Source: Lycium barbarum
Lineage: Eukaryota > Streptophyta > Magnoliopsida > Solanales > Solanaceae
NCBI RefSeq assembly: GCF_019175385.1
Contig: NC_083338.1
Location: 89,177,777 to 89,241,776, forward strand
DNA: 64,000 bases
Reading direction: 5' to 3'
Shown here: positions 46,143 to 57,054 of the stretch, one piece after another
Numbering within the stretch: the first letter of the stretch is position 1
How the letters are laid out: every line of letters starts with the position of its first letter
Position numbers and translations under genes: made by a program
Notes under the pieces: model-generated
What the model saw: only the letters and a program-made list of their open reading frames with translations
Databases searched by the model: none
What the model was told of the DNA's origin: nothing

Positions 46143-48685
46143 TGTTATACCCCGTATATTTATACGTCAAATTATCTGCAAGCAAATCGACTCAAGTTAA
46201 AGGCGGAATTATTTTCGGACATTAAATAAGAGCTTTTAATTTTCAACTTTGATTATCACAAAAATTGTTTATAAATTTTATTTGGTGTAAAAATATTATT
46301 GGAGATTAGGAAATAATTAATTATGATTAAATTATTAAGTAGGGATTAGTGGTTAATTAATTAATTAATTAAGTTAATTATATTTGTGGGCCCCACCCGA
46401 TTTATTAAAAAAAAACAAAGTGAAATGGATGAATCATCATCATCATAGTGGGCACGTGTCATTTTAAAGGGAGCCATATACATATGTAGTTGTATAATGA
46501 ATCAAGAACACTTTTTCATTCCATTTCTTTAAAGTTAATCTTTAAAAAAGAAAAACAAAGGGAAAGCATAGGAACCATGGCTGTTGGCTCTCGGCCAGCC
46601 ATGGTTGATGGGAAATTTTTTTATTTTACTTGTTTTGAGCAAATTTCAAGTGCATTACAAGTTCTAGGAGGTGATAGCAACGTTGGATATTGAATTGGGA
46701 AAGAAGAAATTGCGAAATTGGAGCAATTAAGCGTAGAAATTCCACCGAGAAAATTTTGGTAATATTTTATTATTTTATGGTTTAATTGTGTTAATAGTGT
46801 TGTAGTGGAATTATTAAAATTGGATTGGAAGAAATTGGAAGTAAGAAAATACATGAAATTGTTATTATATGAAATTGTGGGTTGAAAAGGGTTAAGAAGA
46901 ATCGTTGGATTGTTAAAATTTTTATGGGCTGATATGTGAGAATTTGGTATATATATTTCTGTTGTTGGTATTTCTGTGTTAACAGGAGAATAATTGGAAA
47001 TTCGGGTTAGGCGAACATATAGGGGAAATGCTGCCCGATTTTCGTTAAGTCCTTAATAATGAAAAACCCTAAAACGAGGAAGTATGAGTTAAAGAATAAG
47101 TTCTATAAAGAAATGGGCAACGGATTTACGAACTAGAAAATATAGTTACTGACGATAACGTTACTCATATATTAAATTGGCTAAAAGAGAGACAAGGCGA
47201 ACGGTTTTGCAGTTAGTCGTCAACAGGTATGTAAGGCTAACCCTTCTTTCTTTTGGCATGTCTTAGATGTAAGTGATGAATGATACGAACTTTGGGGTAA
47301 CTCTATTCATAGGTTCCGAATGTGATTCATGATTCTTGTGCTATTCATTCTATATGTACTCCATATGATTCCATTCTTAGACGAGTAAGGTCTAAATGTT
47401 TCTTGTGATGGTTTATTGATATTGTACTCCTATTCTGTTCCGAAGGGAACACCCATAAGGTGCCAGTTGAGTTGTGTATATGGTTTACTAATGAATTCGA
47501 GGAAATTAGTTTTATACTAAAGGAAACATAAAGTTAGATTTTCAAAACCACTCCGAAGGTGGTGCGAGATTTTACTATTTAGATTTTCAAAACCACTCCG
47601 AAAAGGGTGCGAGATTTTACTATTTATATTTTCAAAACCACTCCGAAGGGGGTGCGAGGTTTTAATATTTCATTTCATTTACGACTTATGTTTACATTCG
47701 ATAGCATCATCTCTTTGTATTGATATTTGTGGATTAATTTTGTGTTAACATGATTGTGATATAAAGCCGGAAGCGGCTGCCCGGAGGGGCCATCATCATT
47801 ATTATTTAGCCGGAAGCGGCTGCCCGAAGGGGCCATCATTATTATTTAGCCGGAAGCGGCTGCCCGAAGGGGCCATCATTATTATTTAGCCGGAAGCGGC
47901 CCCCTGAAGGGGCCATCATTATTATTGAGCCGGAAGTGGCTTCCCGAAGGGGCCATCATTATTAAGCCGGAAGCGGCTGCCCGAAGAGGCCATCATTATT
48001 ATGCCGGAAGCGGCCGTCCGAAGGGACTATTGTGATACTAGCCGGAAGCGGCTGTCCGAAGGGACCATTTTGTTAACATGTCGGAAGCAGCATGTGTGTT
48101 AGATTGCATTATTTACTTAAAGAATGTGTGTTAGATTGCATTATTTACGTAAAGAATGTGTGTTAGATTGCATTATTTACTTAAAGAATGTGTGTTGGAT
48201 TGCATTATTTACTTAAAGATTGTTTTGAGACTTCGTGTTTACATTTATGTTTCTTCCAGCGAAGGCTGCGGGTATTGAGTTAGATTGTGATTTATTCTCT
48301 CCTAAAGCAAGTTATGATTATGCTTTGTTACCACCTTACATACTCAGTACATTGTCCGTACTGACGTCCTTTTGCCTGGGGACGCTGCGTTCATGCCCGC
48401 AGCCCCAGATTGTTTGGCAGGTTAAGTATATAGCTAGGATGCTCTGACGTCTGCTGGGATTGGCAAGTTCCACCTCATTCTGGAGCTGTGCTGAGTCATG
48501 TACAGATGTGTATGATTATGGGTATGTCAGGGCCCTGTCCTGACTCATAGTGTCTATTTCGAAAAATTTTATGTTCTTAAAAGTTTTTGAAATGACAGGT
48601 TTTAATAGAGTGAATGTCTAAGGGTTCGCTCGATTGTGATGAGAGTCGGGTGCCCGTCATGCCCTACCCTTGTTAGGGTGTGAAA
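46143..48685 (+). repeat. P2 3' LTR (2543 bp)
   Basis: It is close to the 5' LTR but differs in minisatellite copy number: 45-bp units at 47538, 47583 and 47628 (three); ~40-bp units at 47766, 47809, 47849, 47889, 47929, 47966, 48003 and 48041 (eight); four 32-bp units from about 48092. A deletion of about 190 bases at 48552 removes the sequence equivalent to about 44272-44460. The end is TGTGAAA instead of TGTGACA, followed by TSD GTATG. Confidence 0.92.
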
Positions 48686-48690
48686 GTATG

Positions 48691-49142
48691 GCCCGTTTAA
48701 GTGGTCATGGCTCACTAATCATAAAACCATCTCCCTGCTGGGAGTTATACGGACCCCTTATACTTACCGTATAAAGTTATACAGACCGTATAAGTGGTCG
48801 TATAACTCTATTTCTCTGAAATGGTTTCCGTCGCTTCGTTCGATCTCCAATCCTTATTGAGCCTTCTTGACACTTGTTTTGCACTTCATTAATAAAATAT
48901 GGGATGTTATAACTCTTCTACAAAACATCATTAAGTCATCATTAACGTGGTACTCGTAAATCCTTTTCGATACAAAACGTATACCTTGGCTTTTCTCGGC
49001 AGCTTTCTTCTCTTACCTCGAATGTCTTTGAAATCATAAATATGGGAATCAAATGTTTCTCACTTATAGAAATATCGTATACCTTGTGCCCTTCGTTAGT
49101 CTATTCAATGTGCATTAACGGAAAATTTCCTGAGGTGTAACA
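48691..49142 (-). repeat. B 3' LTR, second piece
   Basis: It resumes after P2 with the rest of the ATACGG tract (48745-48800) and ends CTGAGGTGTAACA. It matches 58165-58622 of the other B LTR. Confidence 0.92.
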
Positions 49143-49178
49143 TTCTTCCCACCTTATTAACATTCGTCCTCGAATGTT
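49143..49178 (-). other. B polypurine tract (decayed) and palindrome
   Basis: The PPT is interrupted (TTCTTCCCACCTTATT on the plus strand), unlike the clean tracts of A, C and E. The palindrome AACATTCG-N4-CGAATGTT at 49159-49178 is intact. Confidence 0.8.
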
Positions 49179-49339
49179 AGGTTCTCAGGGATTATATAAA
49201 AATTTCGCCAGAGTTTCCGCCGTAATATGGCACTACCGTCCTGTCACAACAGGCCATAATAAAATTGCCTCATAGGGCCATAACATAATAGCGAAAGAGT
49301 TTGGCCACACACGACCGAAATGCATACAAAGGAAAACAT

Positions 49340-49589
49340 ACATACCTTATGATCTTGATGTCTCATCTGGGATCTCTTCTAGGGGATGAAATAAGTGCGG
49401 GTACTTCGATTTCATATTTTATTCCGCTTCCCATGTCATTTCTTCTCGGTTATTGTTTCTCCATAAAACCTTAACTGAGGCCACTTCTTTGTTTCTAAGC
49501 CTCCGTACTTGCCTATCTAATATGGCAATGGGTACCTCTTCATAAGTTAACCTTTCTGTCACTTGAACATCATTACTAGTACGATCCTA
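49340..49589 (-). pseudogene. B chromodomain remnant
   Basis: The minus strand matches the pol end of the other copies: the EEVPIAIL-DRQV chromodomain block and the terminal W-x-AE and KYP-type segment. At about 49589 similarity stops in the linker before the chromodomain, where truncated LTR G begins. About 540 bp of integrase C-terminal sequence expected before 51805 is absent. Confidence 0.75.
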
Positions 49590-50700
49590 AATTTCTAATT
49601 TCAATTGAATTAAGAGAGAGATAGAGTTGAGAGAAGGACGAGCTCTCGGCCAGCCATGGTGATGGAGCAAAAATTGGTTTGTTGCTTAATTTGATCAAAT
49701 TTCAAGTAATTTACAAGTTCAAGGAGGTGATAGAAACATTGGATATTGAATTGAGGAAGAAGAAATTGTGAAATTGGAGCAATTAAGTGTACAAATTCCT
49801 CCGAGAAAATTTAGGTAAGTTTTTCTTATTTTGTGGTATAATTGTATTAATGGTGTTGTAAGGGAAGGATTAAAATTGAATTGGGTGAAATTGGATGTAA
49901 GGAATTGCATGAAATTGTTGTTATATGAAATTGTGGGTTGAAAGGATTAAAAGTATGATTTATGTTCATATGTTGTTATTCGTGTTGTGGTCGTGTTGTC
50001 CTTGATGTGGATTTTGAATTTGGAAGAAGGAAGTGTATAACGTATCGTATACAAAGCGTGTGTTGGTTTGGTTGGTGTAAAATCTTAAAACGTTAACGAT
50101 TTAGATTGGAAAAGGGTTAAGAAGGGTTGTTGGATTGTTTGAGTTGTTTATGAGCTGAATAGTAAGGGTTTTATATGTATATTTCTATTACTGTCGTGGT
50201 TGGTATTGCTGTGATAATAGGATGTTAATTGGAAGTTCGGGTTAGGCGAGTGTATAGGGGAAATGCTACCCGATTTCCGTTAAGTTCTTAACTAATAAAA
50301 ATCCTAATCAAGAAAGTAAGAATTAAAGAATGAGTCCTATAAGCAATTGATTATAGATTTATGAGCTAGGAAGTATAGTTCACTAACGATAGCGTTACTT
50401 TCATATAAAATAGGCTAAAGGGGCGACGAACCGAACGTGATTACGATTAACCTTTAATAGGTATGTAAAGTTATCCTTTCTTTCTTTTTGGCATGATCCT
50501 TATCATATGAACGAACACAGTGAGCAAGAGAGTTCCAAAGACTCTATTCTTAGAGAGTGTAGAGATATTTGTATCGTTGGCCTCGTATGTTTTATGTCCA
50601 TAACTCCCAGAGACTTTTCATATTAGCTTCTTATGTCACCAGAGGGGTTCAGAGTATCCTTTTCCGAGTTTTACATGCATTTGTATATATTATATTATAT

Positions 50701-50995
50701 ATGGATCGGGCCGTACGTTCCTCGGCACTAACATATTATATATGGATCGGGTCGTACGTTCCTCGACACGAACATATTATATTTATGGATCGGGCCGTAC
50801 GTTCCTCGGCACTAACATATTATATTTATGGATCGGGCCGTATGTTCCTCGACACTAACATATTATATTTATGGATCGGGCCGTACGTTCCTCGGCACTA
50901 ACTATTATATTTATGGATCGGGCCATACGTTCCTCGGCACTATTATATTATTTATGGATCGGGCTGTACGTTCCACAACACTATCAGTTATATTA
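50701..50995 (+). repeat. ~42-bp tandem repeat in LTR G (7 units)
   Basis: Units beginning ATGGATCGGGCCGTACGTTC start at 50701, 50742, 50785, 50828, 50871, 50912 and 50954. A GC-rich half (GGATCGGGCCGTACGTTCC) alternates with an A/T-rich half. A single copy-like block is in S1 (about 12380-12415). Confidence 0.93.
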
Positions 50996-51176
50996 TAATC
51001 TATGCCTATCATACGCCGTGGAGTCAGTTTCAGTCAGATAGAGTTATGCAGATATTCTCAGATATTAGCCACAGATGCATTTAATTATTGAGACTGGTTT
51101 TCATGATTCATCTGTACTTGATGTTCTTATGCTTTATATACTCAGTACATATTCCGTACAGACCCCCTTTCTTCGA

Positions 51177-51194
51177 GGGGGGGGGGGGGGGGGG
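51177..51194 (+). repeat. G18 homopolymer
   Basis: Eighteen consecutive G, then A and four more G, just before the conserved CTGCGTTTCATGCCCGC block. Solo LTR F has only six G at the same place (about 30975). Confidence 0.85.
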
Positions 51195-51480
51195 AGGGGC
51201 TGCGTTTCATGCCCGCTGGTACAGACGCTCGATTCGGTGATCCCCCAGCTTAGGGTTTCCAGTCAGCTGTTTTGGAGAGCTCCGTTGTTCCGGAGCCTAG
51301 ACTTTTGGTACAGATCTTCTGATGTATTTGTATATATGGTTGTCCAGGGATACGACGGGGCCCTGTCCTGTCATATTTCACTGTTAGTATTCTTAGAGGT
51401 CTGTAGACCTGTGTGTGGGTTGTATATAGATTATGATCAGCTGTGTCTATATAGTTGTTGTGGATGTTTCTGTTTGTTGT

Positions 51481-51636
51481 GGCAGCCTTGCCGGCTTGCA
51501 TATATTATCGATACGTAGTGGCAGCCTTGTCGGCTTGCGTAGTATATTTACATGTAGTGGCAGCCTTGTCGGCTTGCTTATTATGATGATATACAGTGGC
51601 AGCCTCGTCAGCTTGCGTATTTGATTTCATTGTGAT
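51481..51636 (+). repeat. 39-bp tandem repeat in LTR G (4 units)
   Basis: GGCAGCCTTGYCGGCTTGC units start at 51481, 51520, 51559 and 51598. F has related GCAGCCTTGTCGGC and GATAGCCTTG blocks at about 31253-31345. Confidence 0.92.
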
Positions 51637-51804
51637 TGGTTGAGACTCTGCAGGGGACAAATTATCTTGATATGTGACGTTGAGAACCTTTGGGCCAATG
51701 TCGATCCCCATGTTGTCTATTGGGTCAGTCTGATTATGTCTAACAGGTACGTATGGGTGTCCAGCTCGGGCACTAGTCATGGCCCACGGGGCTGGGTCAT
51801 GACA

Positions 51805-52397
51805 CATATCCTCAAGGGTCTAAATGGTACGTTCAACTTGTCCATCAGTCTGGGGTGAAATGCTGTGCTAAGGCTCACTTGAGTCCCCAAACCATCTTGG
51901 AAGGACTTCCAAAAATTAGCTGTAAACTGAGTTCCTCTATATGAGATAATAGATGCTGGGACACCATGGAGTCTCTCTATCTCTTTAACATAAAGCTTTG
52001 CAAAATCTTCTGCCACATATGTCATTCTGACTGGTAAGAAATGAGCTGACTTCGTGAGTCTATCCACAATCACCCATATAGAATCATATTTACGTCGACA
52101 ACGGGGCAAGCCTGTAATGAAGTTCATGTTAATTACTTCCTACTTCCAAGTTGGAATTTCTATAGCTTGCAACAATCCGCCCGACTTTTGGTGCTCGATT
52201 TTCACTTGTTGACAGCTGGGACATTGAGCTACAAATTCCGCTATATATTTCTTCATCCCATTCGACCAATATATAGACTTAAGATCATGGTACATTTTCG
52301 TTGCCCCGGGGTGGACAGAATAACGGGAGCAATGGGCTTCTCTCAATATTTGGTGGCATAATCCTGCCATATCAGGAACACATAATCTGCCTCGGCA
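51805..52397 (-). pseudogene. B integrase N-terminal and core
   Basis: The zinc region (EAHCSRYSVHPG, CPSCQQV) is in 52140-52370. The conserved PTWK-W block has TAG at the Trp codon near 52139. The core follows with MNFITGLP (first Asp expected in this block reads Asn, MNF against MDF elsewhere), WVIVDRLTKSAHFLP, and ISYRGTQFTANFW, where the second catalytic Asp is Tyr (codon 51939-51941). A one-base loss near 51855 shifts the frame before the catalytic Glu. All of these lesions recur in the tandem copy. The gene ends at LTR G. Confidence 0.88.
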
Positions 52398-53804
52398 TCA
52401 GAGAACTCCGTCTCCTGCAACCTCAAATGATGACTTCTCCTTCTGAGGGAGTGTATCTCTGTAATGCATTAGCATGGGATCTTCGTTTTGTCGCTCTTTC
52501 ACTTCCACTACTAGCGACGAGACTGCTGAATTCTGAATGGTAGTTCCCCTGCTACCTAAGTCGACTACTTGAACTCCTAGGATAGCTAACTGCTCGAGTT
52601 CACGAGCCATTTCTCTTTTATCTGGTCGTATATCACACAAACTTCCCATGGATCTACGGCTAAGAGCATCAGCCATAACATTTGCCTTTCCAGGGTGATA
52701 GAGGATATCAACTTTATAATCTTTTAGCAATTCCAACCATCGTCGTTGCCGCAAATTCAACTCTTTCTGCTTGAAGATATACTCAAGGCTCTTATGATCT
52801 GTATAAATATCCACATGGACACCATATAAACTCCACATCTTTAATGCATGAATCACTGCAGCCAATTCTAGATCATGGGTTGGATAATGTTTCTCATGTT
52901 TCCGTAATTGCCTTGAAGCATACGCAATTACCTTACCATGTTGCATCAACACACAACCTAGCCCAATGCCTGAAGCATCGCAATAAACAACATAACCCTC
53001 CAATCCCTCTTGAAGTGTCAGGACTGGGGCAGAAGTCAATCTATCTTTTATCTCTTTGAAACTACGTTCACAAGCATCTGTCCATTGAAACTTTGCTGAT
53101 TTCTGGGTCAGCTTGGTGAGTGGTGCAGAAATGGAAGAAAAGCCTTCTACAAATCTCCTGTAATAACCTGCTAAACCCAGAAAGCTACGAACCTCCGTAG
53201 GGGTTGTGGGCCTTGGCCAATTTTTCATGGCCTCAATTGTTTGGCTATATACCCGAATACCATCGACTGAAAAAATGTGCCCCAGAATTGCCACTGAGTT
53301 CAACCAAAACTCACACTTAGAAAATTTTACAACCAACTCTCGAGTTTGAAGAACTCTAAGGACAGTACGCAAATGACCCGCATGTTCTGCCTCGGATCTA
53401 GAATACACCAAGATATCGTCGATGAATACAATCACAAATAGATCTAGGAAGGGCCTGAACACATTGTTCATCAAATCCATAAATACTGCCGGTGCATTAG
53501 TTAGCCCAAATGACATTACCCGAATCTCAAAATGGCCATATCTTGTTCTGAATGCTGTCTTAGGGATATCTTTCTCCCTAACTCTCACTTGATGATACCC
53601 GGACCTCAAATCTATCTTTGAAAACCATTTGGCACCTTGTAATTGATCAAACAAGTCATCAATCCTCGGAAGAGGATATTTTTTCTTAATCGTCACATTA
53701 TTCAATTGCCGATAGTCAATGCACATTCGTAAGGAGCTATCTTTCTTTCGGACAAACAATACGGGTGCTCCCCACAGGGATGAACTAGGCCTAATAAAGC
53801 CTTT
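52398..53804 (-). pseudogene. B RT and RNase H (453-codon open frame)
   Basis: This is the longest open frame in the window (52398-53759). It runs from the RT fingers ([19 protein letters not shown]), [25 protein letters not shown], and the catalytic [10 protein letters not shown], through the thumb ([15 protein letters not shown]), to RNase H ([41 protein letters not shown]) and the integrase linker ending [10 protein letters not shown] and RNase H acidic residues are all present. The conserved RHY tract of RNase H lacks about two residues (KMWSLYG). Upstream, the block before GFIRPSS carries a stop at about 53805, so no complete polyprotein exists. Confidence 0.92.
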
Positions 53805-54402
53805 CTAACGCAAGGCTTTCAATTGCTCCTTCAACTCTTTCAATTCTGCGGGAGCCATTCTATAAGGAGGAATAGATATAGGCTTAGGGTCTGGCAACAC
53901 ATCAATAGCAAAATCAATCTCCCACTTGGGAGGGAGGCCTGGAAGCTCTTCCGGGAACACATCCAGAAACTCATTCACTACGAGAACTGACTGAAGAGCC
54001 AGCGGTTCAGCTTCTGCATCTTGAACCTGAACTAGATGATAAATGCATCCTTTTGTGAACATTTTCCTTGCCTTTAGATAGGAAATAAACCTACCCTTTA
54101 GTGACGCAGTATTCCCTTTCCATTCTAAAATTGGTTCTCCTAGAAATTGGAAACGAACCATTTTCATTTTACAATCAACATTGGCATAACAAGAAGCCAA
54201 CCAATCCATGCCCATAATAACATCAAAATCCACCATTTTTTACTCATGCAATTTAATCATAGTACGATGGTCACAATAACTATGCAGTTTCTATATACTC
54301 GGCTAGCTATTATCGATTCACCAACAGGTGTGGACACCTCAAAAGGTTTGATCGACTCCGGTTTGACTCTAAACCGACTCGCAATATACGGAGTAACATA
54401 TG
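53805..54402 (-). pseudogene. B protease and linker
   Basis: A 143-codon frame (53805-54236) holds VIMGMDWLASCYANVDC and GRFISYLKARKM to the RT linker EFLDVFPEELPGLPP and [11 protein letters not shown]. It stops at TAG before GFIRPSS. Further upstream, 54237-54402 is out of frame. The protease active site LIDPGS has lost one base, giving LIDLAPH and a stop near 54403. The same lesion is in B2. Confidence 0.87.
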
Positions 54403-55847
54403 TCAATGTGGAGCCAGATCTATCAAAGCATATACATCATTAGAAAATACCGATAATATACCTGTGACCATGTCAGGAGAAAACTCAAGATCTTGGCGTC
54501 CAGCCAAAGCATAAATACGGTGCTGAGGACCGCTAGAACTGGGGACTCCCCCTCTGACTCTACCATGGCCGACTGGCATATGTGAATCTGGCCCCATAGG
54601 GCGCTTAGATGATGAAGATCCAGCTGCCGACCCTGAAGGCTGGGTCCTGCCTCTACCACCAACTGAGGGGCAATCACGCATAATATGGCCTGGCTGACCA
54701 CATGAATAACAAACCTCTGAACCCAATCAACACTGACCCCAATGTAACTTTTCACACTGGGAACATCGTGGCATGGGTGGCCTCGCCAGACCCGAATCAC
54801 CTCTAAATTGCGAACCGAAAAAACTCTGACTCGGCTCGGAATGAGTAGATCTATCAAATCTCTAGCTTGAAAACCGTGGAGGCGTACTAGTCGTAGAATG
54901 GCCTGAATTCCTCGAAAACTGCTGTCTGTGCCCGCCTTTAAACTCACTTATCGGACCCGAAGATCTAGCCCTCTTGCTATGTTCCCTATCATGCTCACGC
55001 TCACTCCTTTGTTGTTGTAGGCTTTCTTCTAAATTTTGAGCGTGGGCCTGAATGCGTGAAATATCCATATTGTCCTGAAGGGACGCAATCAAGCATCTAT
55101 CCATCAAATGTGGCCCTAGGCCTTTCACAAATCGGTGCACTCGGTCACCCATATCCGCTACCATGGCCGAAGCATACCTGGCCAAAGAATTGAAGCGGAT
55201 ACTATACTCCAAAGCACTCATGCTACCTTGCCTCCAATTCAAGAACTTATCGGCTCTAGCTCGCCCAAATTCTGGGGGCAAATAATGTCGGAGGAAAGCA
55301 TCTACAAATTCTTGCCATACCGGGGAGGCGCATTGGCTCCTCGTAAAGCCAGCCAAACCGTGTACCAATGGATCGCGACATCCCTCAATCTATAGGATGA
55401 TAACTCCACCGATTCGGTGTCCGAAGCATGTATCAACCGAAGCGTCCTCAACATTCCATCAATAAAATTCCGAGGGTCCTCATCCGGCTTTGATCCAAAG
55501 ACTTCTGGAGGGTTCAAGCTAATGAAATCACGGGCCCTTACGCTAACAGCCCTATCAACTTGCCCTGTACTTTGCCGCTGAGTCTGGGCAGCAACTAATT
55601 GAGTAAGCAAATGAATGGCCTCTTTGACATCTTGGCCTGAAGCATTCGGTGGAAGAGCCGGAGGTGCTGGAGCTAGGGCTGAGGCTCCCTCACGCTCCTT
55701 AAAAATAGGCACTAAATGGGGCGACTGAGATTGAGCCGCATTCTGGGACTCACTTTCCTCTACAACTGTTGGCGGTGCTCTTTCAGCCCGCTTTTCTGCC
55801 ACTGTCTTGCCCGTTTGGGCTACCGTAGCCTTTCTCTTTACATGCAT
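54403..55847 (-). pseudogene. gag: B gag
   Basis: The start ATG at 55847 (MHVKRKATVAQTGK) lies about 190 bases from the PBS and resembles the E gag start. Readable: AIHLLTQLVAAQTQRQ, SLNPPEVFGSKPDEDP, SYRLRDVAIHWYTVW, then a one-base loss near 55325, FVDAFLRHYLPPEFGRARADKF, YSIRFNSLARYASAMVADMG and SLQDNMDISRIQAHAQ. A second break is near 54862. Last come a zinc knuckle CYSCGQPGHIMRDC (about 54665-54706) and a Gly/Ser/Arg-rich tail. A TGA lies just before the knuckle frame. All major breaks recur in B2. Confidence 0.9.
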
Positions 55848-56039
55848 TTCTGCAATACATAACACACAGTTAAGGAAGAGAAGTTCTTATGTTATAACAC
55901 TATTGCGTGATCTTATGAAGGAAGAAGGTCATTCATTCCTAAAATTCCCGCAGCCCCTTATTTATAAGTATGGCGCGCAACACACCCATAACCAAGACTC
56001 TACTGGACACGGCTCGTAGACACACCCTAGGACAGAACT

Positions 56040-56051
56040 GCTCTGATACCA
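56040..56051 (-). other. B primer-binding site (tRNA-iMet)
   Basis: GCTCTGATACCA (plus strand), a perfect initiator tRNA-Met match on the element strand, is four bases from the LTR at 56056. Confidence 0.93.
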
Positions 56052-56055
56052 CTTT

Positions 56056-56793
56056 TGTCACGACCCAACCGGAGAGCCGCGACGAGCACCCGGTGCTAAC
56101 CCACCGAGGCACCTCTGATCATACTTTCACATTTACATCTAGGTGAGCCATATAGCTAAATCATACTTTCCATCCATCAGTCATACTAATCCCATTCGAC
56201 AACAATACATTTATATCATCATTAGCAACTATGCCCATATCAATGTACATAAGCCAACGAGGATAACAAAATGATATCCAAATCATAGGCCGACAAGGCT
56301 ACACAAATCTAACCATATACACATGTCTACGAGCCTCTAAGGAGAGTATGTCATATCATATAGGCAGACAGGACCCCGCTATGCCCATAAATATGAACAC
56401 AAAAGAATAAGTACCAAAAGTAGTAGGACTCCGAATGGAATGGAGCTCCGCTATGTAGTCCCTGAGTAATAAAGCTATGGATAAAGCATGACGTAGCGTC
56501 CACAAACAAAAGGATGACAGTACGAAGAATGTACTGAGTATGTAAAGCATGATCAACATCATTATGAAAACATAATAGACAACATAAGAGATAGCATAGG
56601 ATGAGAGATAGTAGCATCATCGTCGCAAGCACTTACTTGCTTTTCATTGGGACTTTCCATTTCTAAAGCGTGATTGTGTACATATATCCATATCCGTATC
56701 CGTATTCATATTCGTACTCATTTAAATCTCGTATCTATAGTCATATTCATATATATATTCATATTCATATTCATATTCATATTCATACCCATA

Positions 56794-56830
<37 letters not shown>

Positions 56831-56993
56831 TTTACATAGCATACCCGACCACGAAGGTTCGGTGTTTTGGGTACCCGACCATGGTTAGGCTCGGTGATTA
56901 TACGTACCTGGCCCTACCAAGGCTCAGGGTTACACATACCTGGCCCTACCAATGCTCAGGGTCATCCATACCCAACTGTAGTGGTGCGCGCGC

Positions 56994-57054
<61 letters not shown>

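Larger units (their letters stand above)
41885..48685 (+). mobile_element. P2: non-autonomous LTR element without gag-pol, TSD GTATG
   Basis: It has two LTRs (2703 and 2543 bp), a perfect PBS, a good PPT and only about 1.55 kb between them, with no recognisable gag, protease, RT, RNase H or integrase. GTATG flanks it at 41880-41884 and 48686-48690. This is the layout of a LARD-type derivative that depends on an autonomous relative. LTRs starting TGTTATACCCCGTA relate it to F and probably G. Confidence 0.92.
49590..51804 (+). mobile_element. G: 5'-truncated plus-strand LTR
   Basis: No TG terminus is seen at 49590; sequence begins in the middle of a P2/F-like LTR (CTCTCGGCCAGCCATGG, about 49652). 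It continues through GGGGAAATGCTACCCGATTTCC (50257-50278, written with one gap), AGGTATGTAAAG (50459), two tandem arrays, CAGTACATATTCCGTACAG, GACGGGGCCCTGTCCTGTC (51354-51372) and the terminus GGGTCATGACA at 51804. The five following bases CATAT would be one TSD copy. One deletion spanning the LTR start and flanking B integrase explains both missing parts. Confidence 0.8.

Noticed and set aside
46490..46693. 67-codon plus-strand frame repeated in P2 LTRs and partly in G
   Set aside because: It could be an upstream ORF in the LTR leader, but its reading frame is not kept well among the three copies and it matches nothing known.
43554..48090. Regular ~40-bp repeats resembling a CRISPR array
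   Set aside because: There are no unique spacers (the whole unit repeats), no cas genes and the setting is a plant retrotransposon LTR; these are minisatellites.
50569..50901. 110-codon frame with a repeating peptide
   Set aside because: It is an artefact of the 42-bp tandem repeat in LTR G.
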